DNA from: Candidatus Latescibacterota bacterium
Lineage (GTDB): Bacteria; Latescibacterota; UBA2968; GCA-2709665
Direction: 5' to 3'
DNA length: 35,275 nucleotides
Assembly (NCBI GenBank): GCA_012271065.1
Contig: JAAXHE010000062.1
Coordinates: forward strand, 1 to 35,275
The first letter of the stretch is position 1. The number at the start of each line of letters is the position of its first letter. The notes below the pieces were generated by a model. It ran no database searches. It worked only from the letters and a program-made list of their open reading frames with translations, and had not been told where the DNA came from. A program made the translations under genes and the position numbers. Of the stretch, positions 17,375 to 26,128 are shown one piece after another.

Positions 17375-18148
17375 TTATATGGCCAGCTGATGCGCCCTGG
17401 TGAAGCAGCGGCGGCGGACAACGTGTACGACGAACACGGAGCCGATGGCGGTGGCGGCGACGATCATCAGCATCACGATGATCTGATATTTGATGGCGGT
17501 CATCGGATCCGAGCCTGCCAGGATCTGGCCTGTCATCATCCCGGGCAGAGACACGAGGCCAACGGTCATCAGGGCGTTGATGGAGGGAATCATGCCGGCC
17601 TTCACCACGTCACGGAGAATGGCGGCCGTGGCTTCCTGGTAGGTGGCGCCCAGACAGAGGGCGAGTTCGATCTGGTCCCGCTGCTTACGCAGGTCGGAGA
17701 AGAGGCGTTCGAGCGCGATCGTGACCGCGTTCATGGAGTTGCCGACAATCATGCCGCCCAGAGGAATGAAATACTGCGGCGTGTACCAGGGTTTGACCTG
17801 AACGATGACCGCCGTTACCAGGATGGACACGGTGGTATAGCTGGCGACCATGGAAATGAACGTGGGCACAAAATAGGCCACCTCCTTTTCCTTTACCCGG
17901 CCGCGGATGGCGTGGGCGGCCCAGAAGACCATCCAGACGAAGAGGACGAGAATCAGGTACGGGTTGTTGATCTGGAAGATATACTTGAGAACGTAGCCGA
18001 CGAGAAAGAGCTGCGCGAAGGTGCGCACCGTGCCCCACGCGAGGTCCTTTTCCAGGTTGAGCCGGAAGACAACCGAGCCGGTGCCCGCGATCAGGATGAA
18101 AACGAGACACAGAAGCAGTTGTACTGGGGTGATCTCGATCAGGTTCAA
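17375..18148 (-). CDS. fetB: iron-export ABC permease FetB (UPF0014)
   Basis: The chosen start is TTG 18148, preceded by GGAGG and overlapping the TGA of fetA (TTGA), giving 257 residues, the usual FetB length; longer readings upstream extend into fetA. The sequence has about seven hydrophobic segments and UPF0014 hallmarks: YIPLGG-like YFIPLGGMIVGNSMNAVTIAL, LALCLGATYQEA and SLPGMMTGQILAGSDPM. In E. coli FetAB exports iron and eases oxidative stress. It works with FetA, encoded directly upstream. The assignment as transporter is firm; iron as substrate comes from the family. Confidence 0.88.
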   Translation of the reverse strand: MNLIEITPVQLLLCLVFILIAGTGSVVFRLNLEKDLAWGTVRTFAQLFLVGYVLKYIFQINNPYLILVLFVWMVFWAAHAIRGRVKEKEVAYFVPTFISMVASYTTVSILVTAVIVQVKPWYTPQYFIPLGGMIVGNSMNAVTIALERLFSDLRKQRDQIELALCLGATYQEATAAILRDVVKAGMIPSINALMTVGLVSLPGMMTGQILAGSDPMTAIKYQIIVMLMIVAATAIGSVFVVHVVRRRCFTRAHQLAI

Positions 18149-18807
18149 GCGGAGACCTCCTGAAGGCCGCCGTCGAGCCGGTAACGCCGGGCCCTGACGC
18201 GAACCGGATTGAAGTCCAGGTGCGTAACCTGGACAATGCCTATGTTCTGTTCCAGCGCGAGTCGTTCCAGCCATGTTTCGACCACGGATTTGGACTCGGG
18301 ATCGAGGGCGGAAGTGGGTTCGTCGCAGAGGAGAAAGCCGGGTTCGGACAGCAGCGCGCGGATCAGGGCGATCCGCTGTTTCTGCCCTACGGAAAGGGTT
18401 TCCGCATCGTCGTCGAGGTCCACGTCCTGAAGCAGGAAATCGTCCATAAGGACTCGGAGCCGGTCTTCGTCCGGCTGTTGCCTTTCTCGTCCGGCTTTAA
18501 ACGTGAATGAAAGGGTCAGGTTGGTACGCACGTTGCCGTCTGCCATTGCGGGCGTCTGCTGGACGTAACCGACCACTCGCCGCAGTTCCGTGACGTTGTG
18601 GCGAGACACGGGGCTGCCGTCAAGCAGGATGCCGCCCGAAGAGGGTTCCTGCAGCCGGTTGGGCAGCCTGAGGAAGCTGGATTTTCCGCTTCCCGACGGC
18701 CCGTGGATGAGCACGAAATCCCCGCTGTCAACGGTGAGGTCCACGCGTTGAAACAGCGGTTTTTTTGTGCCGTACCGAAGTGAAAGGTTTTTGATCTCGA
18801 GGCGCAT
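18145..18807 (-). CDS. fetA: iron-export ABC ATPase FetA
   Basis: The protein has 220 residues from ATG 18807, with AGGA just upstream; longer frames reach back into the preceding gene without reason. Walker A is GPSGSGKSS at 36-44, the signature LSVGQKQRIAL at about 138-148, Walker B FLLCDEPTSALD at about 158-169, and the switch His lies in VTHLDFN. The signature has V for the common G, which is seen in FetA/YbbL proteins. It is translationally coupled to fetB through the TTGA overlap. It begins 23 bp after the AGE-like gene, so it is part of the same minus-strand operon. Confidence 0.86.
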   Translation of the reverse strand: MRLEIKNLSLRYGTKKPLFQRVDLTVDSGDFVLIHGPSGSGKSSFLRLPNRLQEPSSGGILLDGSPVSRHNVTELRRVVGYVQQTPAMADGNVRTNLTLSFTFKAGRERQQPDEDRLRVLMDDFLLQDVDLDDDAETLSVGQKQRIALIRALLSEPGFLLCDEPTSALDPESKSVVETWLERLALEQNIGIVQVTHLDFNPVRVRARRYRLDGGLQEVSA

Positions 18808-18830
18808 GGCTTCCTGTTTAGTGCGTCTTG

Positions 18831-20216
18831 CTACGCATTCTCGAAGATTTCGAGTACGTCGATGATGCTCAGACCCGTGTGATATCCCGGGTCCGCATCC
18901 GCGGTAGCGGGAATGACCGGCACGACCTGTCCGGCTTCGTTTCGGGTCTGATAGGCCATCAGATGGAGATCCGGACGAACGAAGTGCCTTGTGAAGGCGT
19001 TGTGGCACGCAGCGAATATGCTCAGGACGTCCTGTCGCTGTGCCGTGATTGGGGCAATCGAAAAGCAGTACGCGGCGGCGCGCAGCGTTTCAGGAAGGTT
19101 CCACCACGGCATGTCGGTATTGGCGGGTGCGCGGGAAACCAGGTCGAACATCTTGCAGATGCCGCCGGGGCCGGGTTGGAAACCCCCCGCAAAAGTATGC
19201 GCGAGCAGAGCAGGCATATGGGCTTCGACGCCCGCGATTTCCGTCAGCTGTTCGGCATCCGCCAGCGCGTTTTCTCTGACGGCCGCGGTGAATTTCAGCG
19301 TCAGGCCGATAAATTCGAGGACGTGGCCCGGATCGGAAAGGATCCTGCCGTCCTCCTCAAGGGGCCGGCCGTCGTCATCCACCGCTTCCCAGAAGTCGTA
19401 CTCCCGGAGACGCGGCGCCCGCCCGCCCAGATTGACGTAGGTCCGCATTTCGTGACGGATGAGGCGCAGCCCCATCTCCACACTGTCGGGAATACGGTGT
19501 TCGGCCAGAAGGGCTGCGGCGCCGATCTGAATCATGTACGCGCCGTGGGGATGGCGTCCCGGTCGGGGTCCGGTGGGATTCATCGGATCCAGTGAAATCT
19601 GGTCGGTGGTGAACCGGCCCTCGAAAATGGCATTGTCCACGCGGCGGCAGTATTCCATGGCTTCCGCTTCGGCATCCCGCAACCCGAGATATCTCGCCGC
19701 GGCAACCAGGCCCTTGGCGCTGAAGAGGTCGCTGAACCCGTAGCTCGATTGCTCAGTGAGCGCCAGCGCGGTGACCCCGCCTTCCTCGTCCAGCGTGAAC
19801 GGGTTTCCATCAGGTGACATGAAAAAGGACAGGTGGCCGGCGTTTCGGGCGCGAATATCGAGCAGAACCTTGAGCACGTCCGACGTGATCCTCTCCAGTC
19901 GGCGCCGCAGTTCCGGCGCCAGATTGTGACGGCGCATCCATCGGCAGTGCGCGGCCAGGGACTCGAGGCCGCGACCCTGAATCCAGCCATAGACCGCGTT
20001 CGCACCCCTTACGGGATCGTCCGTCGGGAAGTCCTCTCCGGTGATGAGGTCCAGCTTGGTATCGATGAAGGGGTAGTCGGGCTCGCGTTCGTATCGATCA
20101 GCAATGGCGGCCATCACCGCAAGCAGCATGGCGCGGTAGTCGGGCAGAACGGACATGACGACGGGGAGGGCAGGACGCTCAGGAAGGAGTATTCCCCGAT
20201 ACAGGGTTTCAGCCAT
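18831..20216 (-). CDS. AGE-like (alpha/alpha)6-barrel enzyme
   Basis: The chosen start is ATG 20216 with GGAAAC upstream; a GTG at 20267 would add 17 residues. The 461 residues have no signal peptide. The pattern of helices with conserved GPRPGRHPHGAYMIQIGA in the middle and MPWWNLPETLRAAAYCF near the C-terminus resembles acylglucosamine 2-epimerase/cellobiose epimerase folds, whose core has W-x-x-x-E-x-x-R-A. Members epimerise or isomerise sugars, and many in environmental genomes are unassigned. The match is at fold level only. It lies 87 bp after the 2OG oxygenase and 23 bp before fetA on the same strand. Confidence 0.6.
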   Translation of the reverse strand: MAETLYRGILLPERPALPVVMSVLPDYRAMLLAVMAAIADRYEREPDYPFIDTKLDLITGEDFPTDDPVRGANAVYGWIQGRGLESLAAHCRWMRRHNLAPELRRRLERITSDVLKVLLDIRARNAGHLSFFMSPDGNPFTLDEEGGVTALALTEQSSYGFSDLFSAKGLVAAARYLGLRDAEAEAMEYCRRVDNAIFEGRFTTDQISLDPMNPTGPRPGRHPHGAYMIQIGAAALLAEHRIPDSVEMGLRLIRHEMRTYVNLGGRAPRLREYDFWEAVDDDGRPLEEDGRILSDPGHVLEFIGLTLKFTAAVRENALADAEQLTEIAGVEAHMPALLAHTFAGGFQPGPGGICKMFDLVSRAPANTDMPWWNLPETLRAAAYCFSIAPITAQRQDVLSIFAACHNAFTRHFVRPDLHLMAYQTRNEAGQVVPVIPATADADPGYHTGLSIIDVLEIFENA

Positions 20217-20303
20217 GGCGGCGGTTTCCGGGACGCAACCCGCGAATTCCCATCGTGAAAATGACACTGTGGACGACAGATTCCGACTTGTGGCGGGATA
20301 ACG

Positions 20304-21140
20304 CTACGCCCAGACGTAGACCTCGCCGTCGTCGTCTGACCAGCCGATGAAGACGGCCAGGACGATTCGGGGGTCGGTTCCCTCGACTGCGGGGACCTCG
20401 TGGATGCAGCGGGTGTTGAAGAAGTAGAGATCGCCGGGTTCAAGTTCGACGCGGCACTGTCCGATGTCGTTCAGCCGGGCGTATTCGTGAAAGGCGTTTT
20501 CGGCAATGTGCGCCTCGACGTCTTCCGTCCACAGACACCGGTGCAGGATCGCCTGGGTCGCCGGGCCGGCCTGTGCCGCGTTCTGAAAGCAGAGGATGCC
20601 GGCGAACTGGTGGTCGAACCGGGAGACCTCGTAATTGAAGCGTTTTTCGCGCAGCGTGACGTGGTCGATGTGCGGCTGGTAGGTATGGTGGGTGTAGTGG
20701 ATGCGGAAGATGGCCGGACCGTAAAGGCGGCCGTCGGGTTCGCGCGCCGTCACCACCCGTTTGCCCGAGGCGAGGTCGCTGAGGCTGTCATAGATGACGT
20801 CGACCGGATTGTCGAAGCCGTCGAAGAGTTCCCCGAACAGGTCGTGAGTCTGTACGGCGTGATCGAGAAACCCCTCCTGGTCGTTACCCAGATTCCCGAG
20901 GCTGGTGCCGATGTCGATTCGGGTACGGGTATCCTCGGATTCCGTGTCCGCGGGGTCCCGCATCAGGCCGCGGTCTATGAAGCGGCGAATCAGGCCGTCA
21001 CAGTGGGCCGGGTCGTAGGACCTCGACAGGAGGATGGCAGGTATCTCGGCCGCTGAAAGGGCGTGGAGCGGATTTTCATACGCCGCGTTGACGGTTTTCA
21101 GATCCGGTCCAACCGGCAGCCAGGGATCCGTGGCCGGCAT
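20304..21140 (-). CDS. 2-oxoglutarate/Fe(II)-dependent oxygenase
   Basis: ATG 21140 is preceded by GAGAGG. The 278-residue protein carries the facial triad of the family: HID at 157-159 in QPHIDHV, the distal His 247 in NTRCIHEVP, and Arg 258 in DPRIVLAVF, which should bind 2-oxoglutarate. A double-stranded beta-helix core is implied from about residue 140 on. Such enzymes hydroxylate small molecules or protein side chains; this one is a general 2OG-FeII_Oxy type and no substrate can be named. The gene opens a minus-strand run with the AGE-like enzyme and fetAB. As the oxygenase needs iron, clustering with an iron exporter may be meaningful or accidental. Confidence 0.8.
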   Translation of the reverse strand: MPATDPWLPVGPDLKTVNAAYENPLHALSAAEIPAILLSRSYDPAHCDGLIRRFIDRGLMRDPADTESEDTRTRIDIGTSLGNLGNDQEGFLDHAVQTHDLFGELFDGFDNPVDVIYDSLSDLASGKRVVTAREPDGRLYGPAIFRIHYTHHTYQPHIDHVTLREKRFNYEVSRFDHQFAGILCFQNAAQAGPATQAILHRCLWTEDVEAHIAENAFHEYARLNDIGQCRVELEPGDLYFFNTRCIHEVPAVEGTDPRIVLAVFIGWSDDDGEVYVWA

Positions 21141-21348
21141 TTCGGTTTCCTCTCTGAAGCTGTGTTGGAATTCCCGGTGCGTTCCCGAGCGCGAGCGAAA
21201 GGGTGTCGGTCCAGGCGGTCGAATTCGCCCCTATCTAGATGTATCGAGGCTGCGCGCCCCTCGCCTCTCTGGGTGGATTTGACCAACGCAGACCGACGCG
21301 CTTGCAGCCGCGCGAAGACCGCCGGGAATTTTAATACAGCTTCCAATA

Positions 21349-21843
21349 TCAGGAAAGGTCTTTGAATTCGATGCGCAGGTGATCCCGGTACCCGGTGAGC
21401 CGGCGGTAGTCGACCCCGGCGCTGTCGAACATGCGTTTGGAGGCTATGACGGGTTCGGTCTCCGCGTATTTGTCCGCCAGATAGATGACTTCCCGAATGT
21501 CGGATTGAATGATGACTTTCGCGCATTCGTTGCACGGAAAGTGTGTAACGTAGATCGTGCAGTTGTAGAGGTTGGTGTCGATCTTGTTCAGGATCGCGTT
21601 GAGTTCGGCGTGGCAGATGTACGGGTACTTGGTGTCGAGAAAGTCCCCTTCTCTTGCCCACGGGTATTCGTCGTCCGAGCAGCCGATCGGCAGGCCGTTA
21701 TAGCCGATGCCCACGATTTTCTTTTTCTCGTTGATGATGCATGCGCCGACGCGGGTGTTGGGGTCCTTGCTCCTCAGGGCGGAAAGCAGCGCGACGCCCA
21801 TGAAATATTCATCCCATGAGAGATAGTCTTCACGTTTGTTCAT
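21349..21843 (-). CDS. deoxycytidylate (dCMP) deaminase
   Basis: This enzyme deaminates dCMP to dUMP for thymidylate synthesis. It has 164 residues from ATG 21843. The zinc and catalytic motif HAE is at 78-80 and PCNEC supplies Cys 104 and Cys 107. The N-terminus KREDYLSWDEYFMGVALLS, followed by SKDPNTRVGACI and GIGYNGLPIGCSDD, is of the eukaryote-like DCTD/phage T4 class, which is usually allosterically controlled by dCTP/dTTP. It stands alone: the oxygenase starts 208 bp downstream and a pseudogene lies upstream. The ribosome site is weak. The gap 21141-21348 holds nothing evident. Confidence 0.92.
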   Translation of the reverse strand: MNKREDYLSWDEYFMGVALLSALRSKDPNTRVGACIINEKKKIVGIGYNGLPIGCSDDEYPWAREGDFLDTKYPYICHAELNAILNKIDTNLYNCTIYVTHFPCNECAKVIIQSDIREVIYLADKYAETEPVIASKRMFDSAGVDYRRLTGYRDHLRIEFKDLS

Positions 21844-21889
21844 TTGAGATTATCCGGACGATTCGATCCGCACGCGGCCCCGAGGGGAA

Positions 21890-24254
21890 TCACAGGTCAC
21901 GCAGCGCAAGGTATCCGTGTGAACGGGATGTGTCGCCGTTACGCGCCAACGACGTAAATATGCTGATCGGGAACTTGGATTGCAACGCCTTATTGGGTGG
22001 TATTGGATTCGGATCATCAACTGTATACACGAACAGGCGAAAGGCATCCGCCAGCAGCACCAGGTTACCCAGCATCAGTGCCTTTGTCTCGTACGCCAGC
22101 GTATAGGTGCCTTCGAGGCCTGCTGTGAACAGTCCTGCTCCCTGCGGCACCCGCGTACCCAGATGCAGATCGATTCCCGAGGTCTTGAGCCCCGGCCAAT
22201 TGACGATATCCACCTGCACCCGCTCGAGTTCCGAGGCCGCGCAGGAACAGGGATTGGTCCGCTGATTCCACCAGTTGATAGCGCCACCCGAACTTGGGAT
22301 CGAAACTGCTCGCCACGTCGTGGAACTCGTAGTTGGCGGCAAGCTGCACGTCAAACCGCTCTACCAGGCTCAGCGGAGTCTCGGCAAAGAAGCGATGCAC
22401 CGTCTGAGACTCATAATACGGCCGATGCACGTTGGTGAACGCATAGGGGCCGAACCTGTCCTCAGCCGAGCAGTTCCTGTCGCCGACAACCGGACAGGGA
22501 TTGATGGTCACGTCGCCCTCGTCGTTCGGGTCCCCGCTGGCATTGAAAAGCCGGAACTGGTAGCCCGCCGCGTAACTGAAGACGTCCTCGACCCAGGTCC
22601 CCGTCATCGTCGCGTCGGCCACCAGCATGTCGGCCGTGCTCTGCATGTCCACTTCCTGGTTGAGCCAGAGTCGAAGTTCCTCACTGTTGGCAAGCGCGGC
22701 GCGGTAACCGGGATTCGCCCGGGTTGCATACGCCGAACCGTATTGGTCCGTGAACTCGATGGCATTGCCGAAGGGATTGTAGTACTGGCAGTCGCCCTGA
22801 CCCGCCACCTTGCCGCCGAGCGGGCCCAGGCGCATTCCGGCAAGAGACGTCTGATCCGCCACCACGTCAACGCCGCAACGCGGCCCCCCGAAGCCCCGGA
22901 AGCCGAGGAAAAGCCGCTCGATGTACACACCCGGCAGGTTGTAGTTGCCTTCGGTGCGGGAATAGGAAAGGCCCAGGTCGAAATGCGAGTCCCGCCCGCC
23001 GAATCCCTCGAAGTCTCCATTTACGGAAGCCGCCAGCCGCAACGTGCGAGAGTCACGGTCCAGCGTTCGCCCCGGACCCGAGTTTCCGAACGGACGTCCG
23101 TTGAAGTACCAGTTCTCGCCTCCCTGACATGTCTCGTAATATGGATCGGACGGGTCCGCGCCGTAGTCCTCGCAGAATGCCCCCCGGCCCGGGGGGTCCG
23201 GCGCGACCTACATGATACTGGTGTCCGTGAGGGGAAACGGCGGATACGAGGGCGTCGTGTGCCAATCGGCAATCGTGGCCTGCGCCCACAGACCTTCGAC
23301 GTGATACTCCGCACCGTTATCCAGCTTCCCGTTGATCTCGGCAAAAGCGCGCATATGACTCATATCTTCGATCAGATTCTCATATTGCTGATATCGGAAC
23401 CGGCATGTCCAGGACTCCCGGAAAACCCCGAATTCCTCGCACCTTGGGGCGTGAATGGCGGCGGTCCATGGGGCCGGCGCACCGATGGCGAAGGTGCCGG
23501 GATTGCCCAGGCTCGACCACCCCAGGCGCTGCCCGCCACCGTGCCATGGCTGCAGCAGGTAATCCCTTTCCCAGGACGGCAACGCCTGGCGTCCCCTCCA
23601 TTCGGCGGAGACGACCGCGTGGGCTTCTCCGAGTTTCCCGCCCCATATCGCGCCGGCGATGGTATCGCCCGCGCCCGGGAAGTACTCGTGCGCGGCGGAA
23701 ACCTCGAAGCCCTCGAAGTTCCGGCGCGTAAGGAAGTTGGCCACGCCGCCCACCGCATCCGACCCGTATATGGCGGACGCCCCTTCCTTGAGTACCTCGA
23801 CCCGCTCGATCGCAATAGAGGGAATCACGTTGACATCGACAAAGCGGCCCCCGATCAGTCGCGCCGGGACGTAAGTCTGGCGACGGCTGTTGATCAGCAC
23901 GAGGGTGCGCGACGCCCCCACGCCCCGCAGGTTGACGTTTGCGATGCTTTCGGTGAGCGTGGCGGCCTGGCCTGAATTGTACCAGCTGCTGCGCTCCCCG
24001 ATCACGCCGTGGCTGGCGCCGAGATTCTTGAAAAAGTCGACAGCCTGCGGAGACCCCTGTTCCGCCATCTCCTCGCGGCCAACCGCCACAACCGCGTATG
24101 TCTGGTTGATTGGGGATTCCTTGAAGGCCGTGCCGGTCACCACGAGTTCGTCCATGTAAAGCAGCGACAGGTCCATACTCAACGCAACGGTAAGGGTCGC
24201 GCCGGCGGTGGACTGCGCCCCAACCCCGTGCGCGGAAAGAAGAATGCGCGAGGA
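21890..24254 (-). pseudogene. TonB-dependent receptor, broken by a stop codon, internal deletion with frameshift and lost 3' end
   Basis: The minus-strand frame from 24254 has a signal-peptide-like tail (ILLSAHGVGAQS), then MDELVVTGTAF and a full plug domain (for example NVNLRGVGASRTLVLINSRR and SDAVGGVANFLTRRNF). A TAG at 23210-23208 interrupts it after TDTSIM, and the same frame resumes at once with VAPDPPGRGAFCEDYG and continues through beta-barrel sequence to about 22238. There the receptor continues in another frame (ELERVQVDIVNWPGLKTSGI, GLEGTYTLAYE) to the stop at 21890, with several hundred barrel residues missing and without the family's usual C-terminal aromatic strand. The proximal part of a carboxypeptidase-like N-domain is also missing. 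In life such receptors import siderophores or glycans through the outer membrane. Long plus-strand frames over this region are antisense shadows. Confidence 0.85.
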
Positions 24255-24492
24255 TCACGTTGAACTGGCTCAGACGCTTGATGCCGACGTCGATTCCCGT
24301 CAGTACCGAAGTCAGGGCGACGGCGGTGATCACGACGATCAGGGCCACCATCGTCGCGCCGCTGGCCGGGACGTCGAACAGGACGATGGTAAGACTCGAA
24401 AAGACGAAAACAGGCGTCAGATGGATATCCAGGCCGAACAATCTCCTGTGGTGCCCGATATCCTTCTGGCGCTGATTTCCCGCGACCGGCAT
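24247..24492 (-). pseudogene. BCCT-family (betaine/choline/carnitine) transporter remnant
   Basis: ATG 24492, with a GGGAAA sequence upstream, opens about 82 residues. They combine the BCCT N-terminus (FGLDIHLTPVFVFSSLTIVL) with an internal segment (VALTSVLTGIDVGIKRLSQF) that in BetP-like carriers lies about 200 residues further on, around transmembrane helices 5-6. The protein then runs out of homology at the fused TonB receptor. The in-frame internal deletion plus 3' loss leaves no transporter. Confidence 0.65.
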
Positions 24493-24805
24493 TCAGTAGT
24501 TTTCCCTGTATGCTCCTGCGAAGCCACTTCCGGATGAACGTCGTCTGCGCCGAAAAATCGGGACGAATCGTCGAAAATCCCCTCGTTTTTTTAAATGTAA
24601 ACCAATATCAGTCTTCGGCAAGTTCAGAAGTGTAATTGTCATATTAATGTCTCTAACATGCGAATAGATTTGTTACGCATTTAGCTACTTTTTACCCATT
24701 ACGATATTCATCCGGCCTTTCTCCCAAGAAAAGTCCCTCCGAGGAAGAAAAATTGTTTGCGTTGGCATTTGTCTGAAGGTATCTGCGTTCGCGAGCCGTA
24801 CGCCT
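24493..24805. other. 313-bp AT-rich gap between antiporter B and the BCCT remnant
   Basis: No gene or RNA is visible. On the minus strand a weak promoter-like pair (TTGCCG, 16 bases, TACATT) lies near 24595-24622 in front of the BCCT remnant. No clean terminator was found behind antiporter B. Confidence 0.35.
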
Positions 24806-26128
24806 TCAATATTGGACTTCCCTGGTTTCTCCGGCGCGTACCAGCGCCTGTTTCATCGCGATTGGACCGATCATCTGATTCACCGCTATCACCGCGACGA
24901 TTACCGTCACGAAGGCGTCGCCCCAGCCCGGAAAGCGGCGAGTGACCTCCAGAGCCAGTCCCAGGCTGACGCCGGCCTGCGTGAGATAGGCCAGGCCCGC
25001 GATGCGATTGAAGCGGGGAGGATCGCCGCCAAGGCGCCCTCCGGCGTACGCGCTCAGGTAGATGGCGCCGGCTCTCACGCCAACGAGCAGAATCGCGACG
25101 GTCCACGTCTGCATCAAGGCGTCCAGGTTCAGGCCCGCTCCGGCCAGCGTGAAGAAAAGTACGTACACGGGAAGACCGACCGATTCAATCGCTTCTATGA
25201 AGCGGGAACCCTGACGGGAGACATTCTGCACGGTGAATCCGGCGGTGACGCAGATCAGCAGGGGCTCGAGGTGGATACTGAGGCCGTACGCCTCTTTGAG
25301 ATACGCGGCGAACCCGTGCGAGATGCTGGTCACCAGAAGGGCAGTACCCAGCAACAGCAGCGGAAGGTTTGCCCGGACCCGGTCAATGTAGAAGCCCAGC
25401 GCCAGCCCCACGCCCAGACCCGCACCGATGCCCAGCAGGACTTCCACGCTCAGGCCGGCAATGAATCCCAGGTCCAGCGCGGCGGCGGGAGACATCACCA
25501 CCTCGCAGAACGAAATCGCGGCGCCGAACAGCACGATCACGAAGACGTCCAGCGCCACGGTGACGCCGAGCGCGGTTTCGGTGAACGGGCCCGTCGCACG
25601 TGTCTCGTTTACAATGGCGATGGCGCTGGAAGGCGACCGCGCCACGGCGAGAACGCCGAAGAGCGTACCCACCGTCAGCAGCTGGAGATACGAAAAGGAT
25701 GCGGTGAACGGCAGCAGCGGTGCTGCAAGGAACACGAATGTGGTGACGATGATGAAGACGATGGTGGTCTGGGAGAGGATAGAGTGCAGGATGACGCTCA
25801 TCCGCTCCCTCAGTTCGGCCATCCTCAACTCGCCGCCCGCCGCCAGTGCGATGAAGGTCACCGCCAGCTCGTTCAGAAACCCGAGTTGGCCCACGGCTTC
25901 TCCGGTCAGGAAGCCCATCAGGTAGGGTCCCGTGAGCATGCCGACGCAGAGGTATCCGGTGATCCGGGGGAGGCGCAGCCGGGAGAGGACGTGGCCCGCC
26001 GCGTAACCGGAAAGCAGGAGCAGACCGACAACCAGCGTGGTGTAGGCGCCGGGAGCGTCGCCGGGAGGGGTCGAGCCGGCCCAGGCCATGAGCAGACTCA
26101 GGGCGATGAAGACGAAAATCAGCCTCAT
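24806..26128 (-). CDS. cation:proton antiporter, CPA2-like (antiporter B)
   Basis: ATG 26128 overlaps the stop of antiporter A by ATGA. The 440 residues have about 12 hydrophobic helices. RLPRITGYLCVGMLTGPYLM near 52-71 is the classic CPA2/Kef entry, and GVTVALDVFVIVLFG places a single Asp (194) at the ion-binding site, in the position where Kef-type carriers have a QD pair. There is no Kef-type NAD-binding (RCK) domain at the C-terminus. It is the last gene of the EIIA/PII/antiporter operon. Because antiporter A carries the two-Asp motif and B a one-Asp variant, the two may form a heteromer. The ion (K+ or Na+) is not deducible. Confidence 0.85.
   Translation of the reverse strand: MRLIFVFIALSLLMAWAGSTPPGDAPGAYTTLVVGLLLLSGYAAGHVLSRLRLPRITGYLCVGMLTGPYLMGFLTGEAVGQLGFLNELAVTFIALAAGGELRMAELRERMSVILHSILSQTTIVFIIVTTFVFLAAPLLPFTASFSYLQLLTVGTLFGVLAVARSPSSAIAIVNETRATGPFTETALGVTVALDVFVIVLFGAAISFCEVVMSPAAALDLGFIAGLSVEVLLGIGAGLGVGLALGFYIDRVRANLPLLLLGTALLVTSISHGFAAYLKEAYGLSIHLEPLLICVTAGFTVQNVSRQGSRFIEAIESVGLPVYVLFFTLAGAGLNLDALMQTWTVAILLVGVRAGAIYLSAYAGGRLGGDPPRFNRIAGLAYLTQAGVSLGLALEVTRRFPGWGDAFVTVIVAVIAVNQMIGPIAMKQALVRAGETREVQY

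Noticed and set aside
23208..23210. TAG as a recoded (pyrrolysine) codon
   Set aside because: The gene also has a frameshift, an internal deletion and a lost 3' end, so ordinary decay is sufficient. No supporting tRNA is seen here.
22275..23975. 566-residue plus-strand open frame
   Set aside because: It is antisense to the TonB receptor whose plug and barrel motifs are clear on the minus strand. Its length comes from GC-biased third positions, and it has no ribosome site or family motif.
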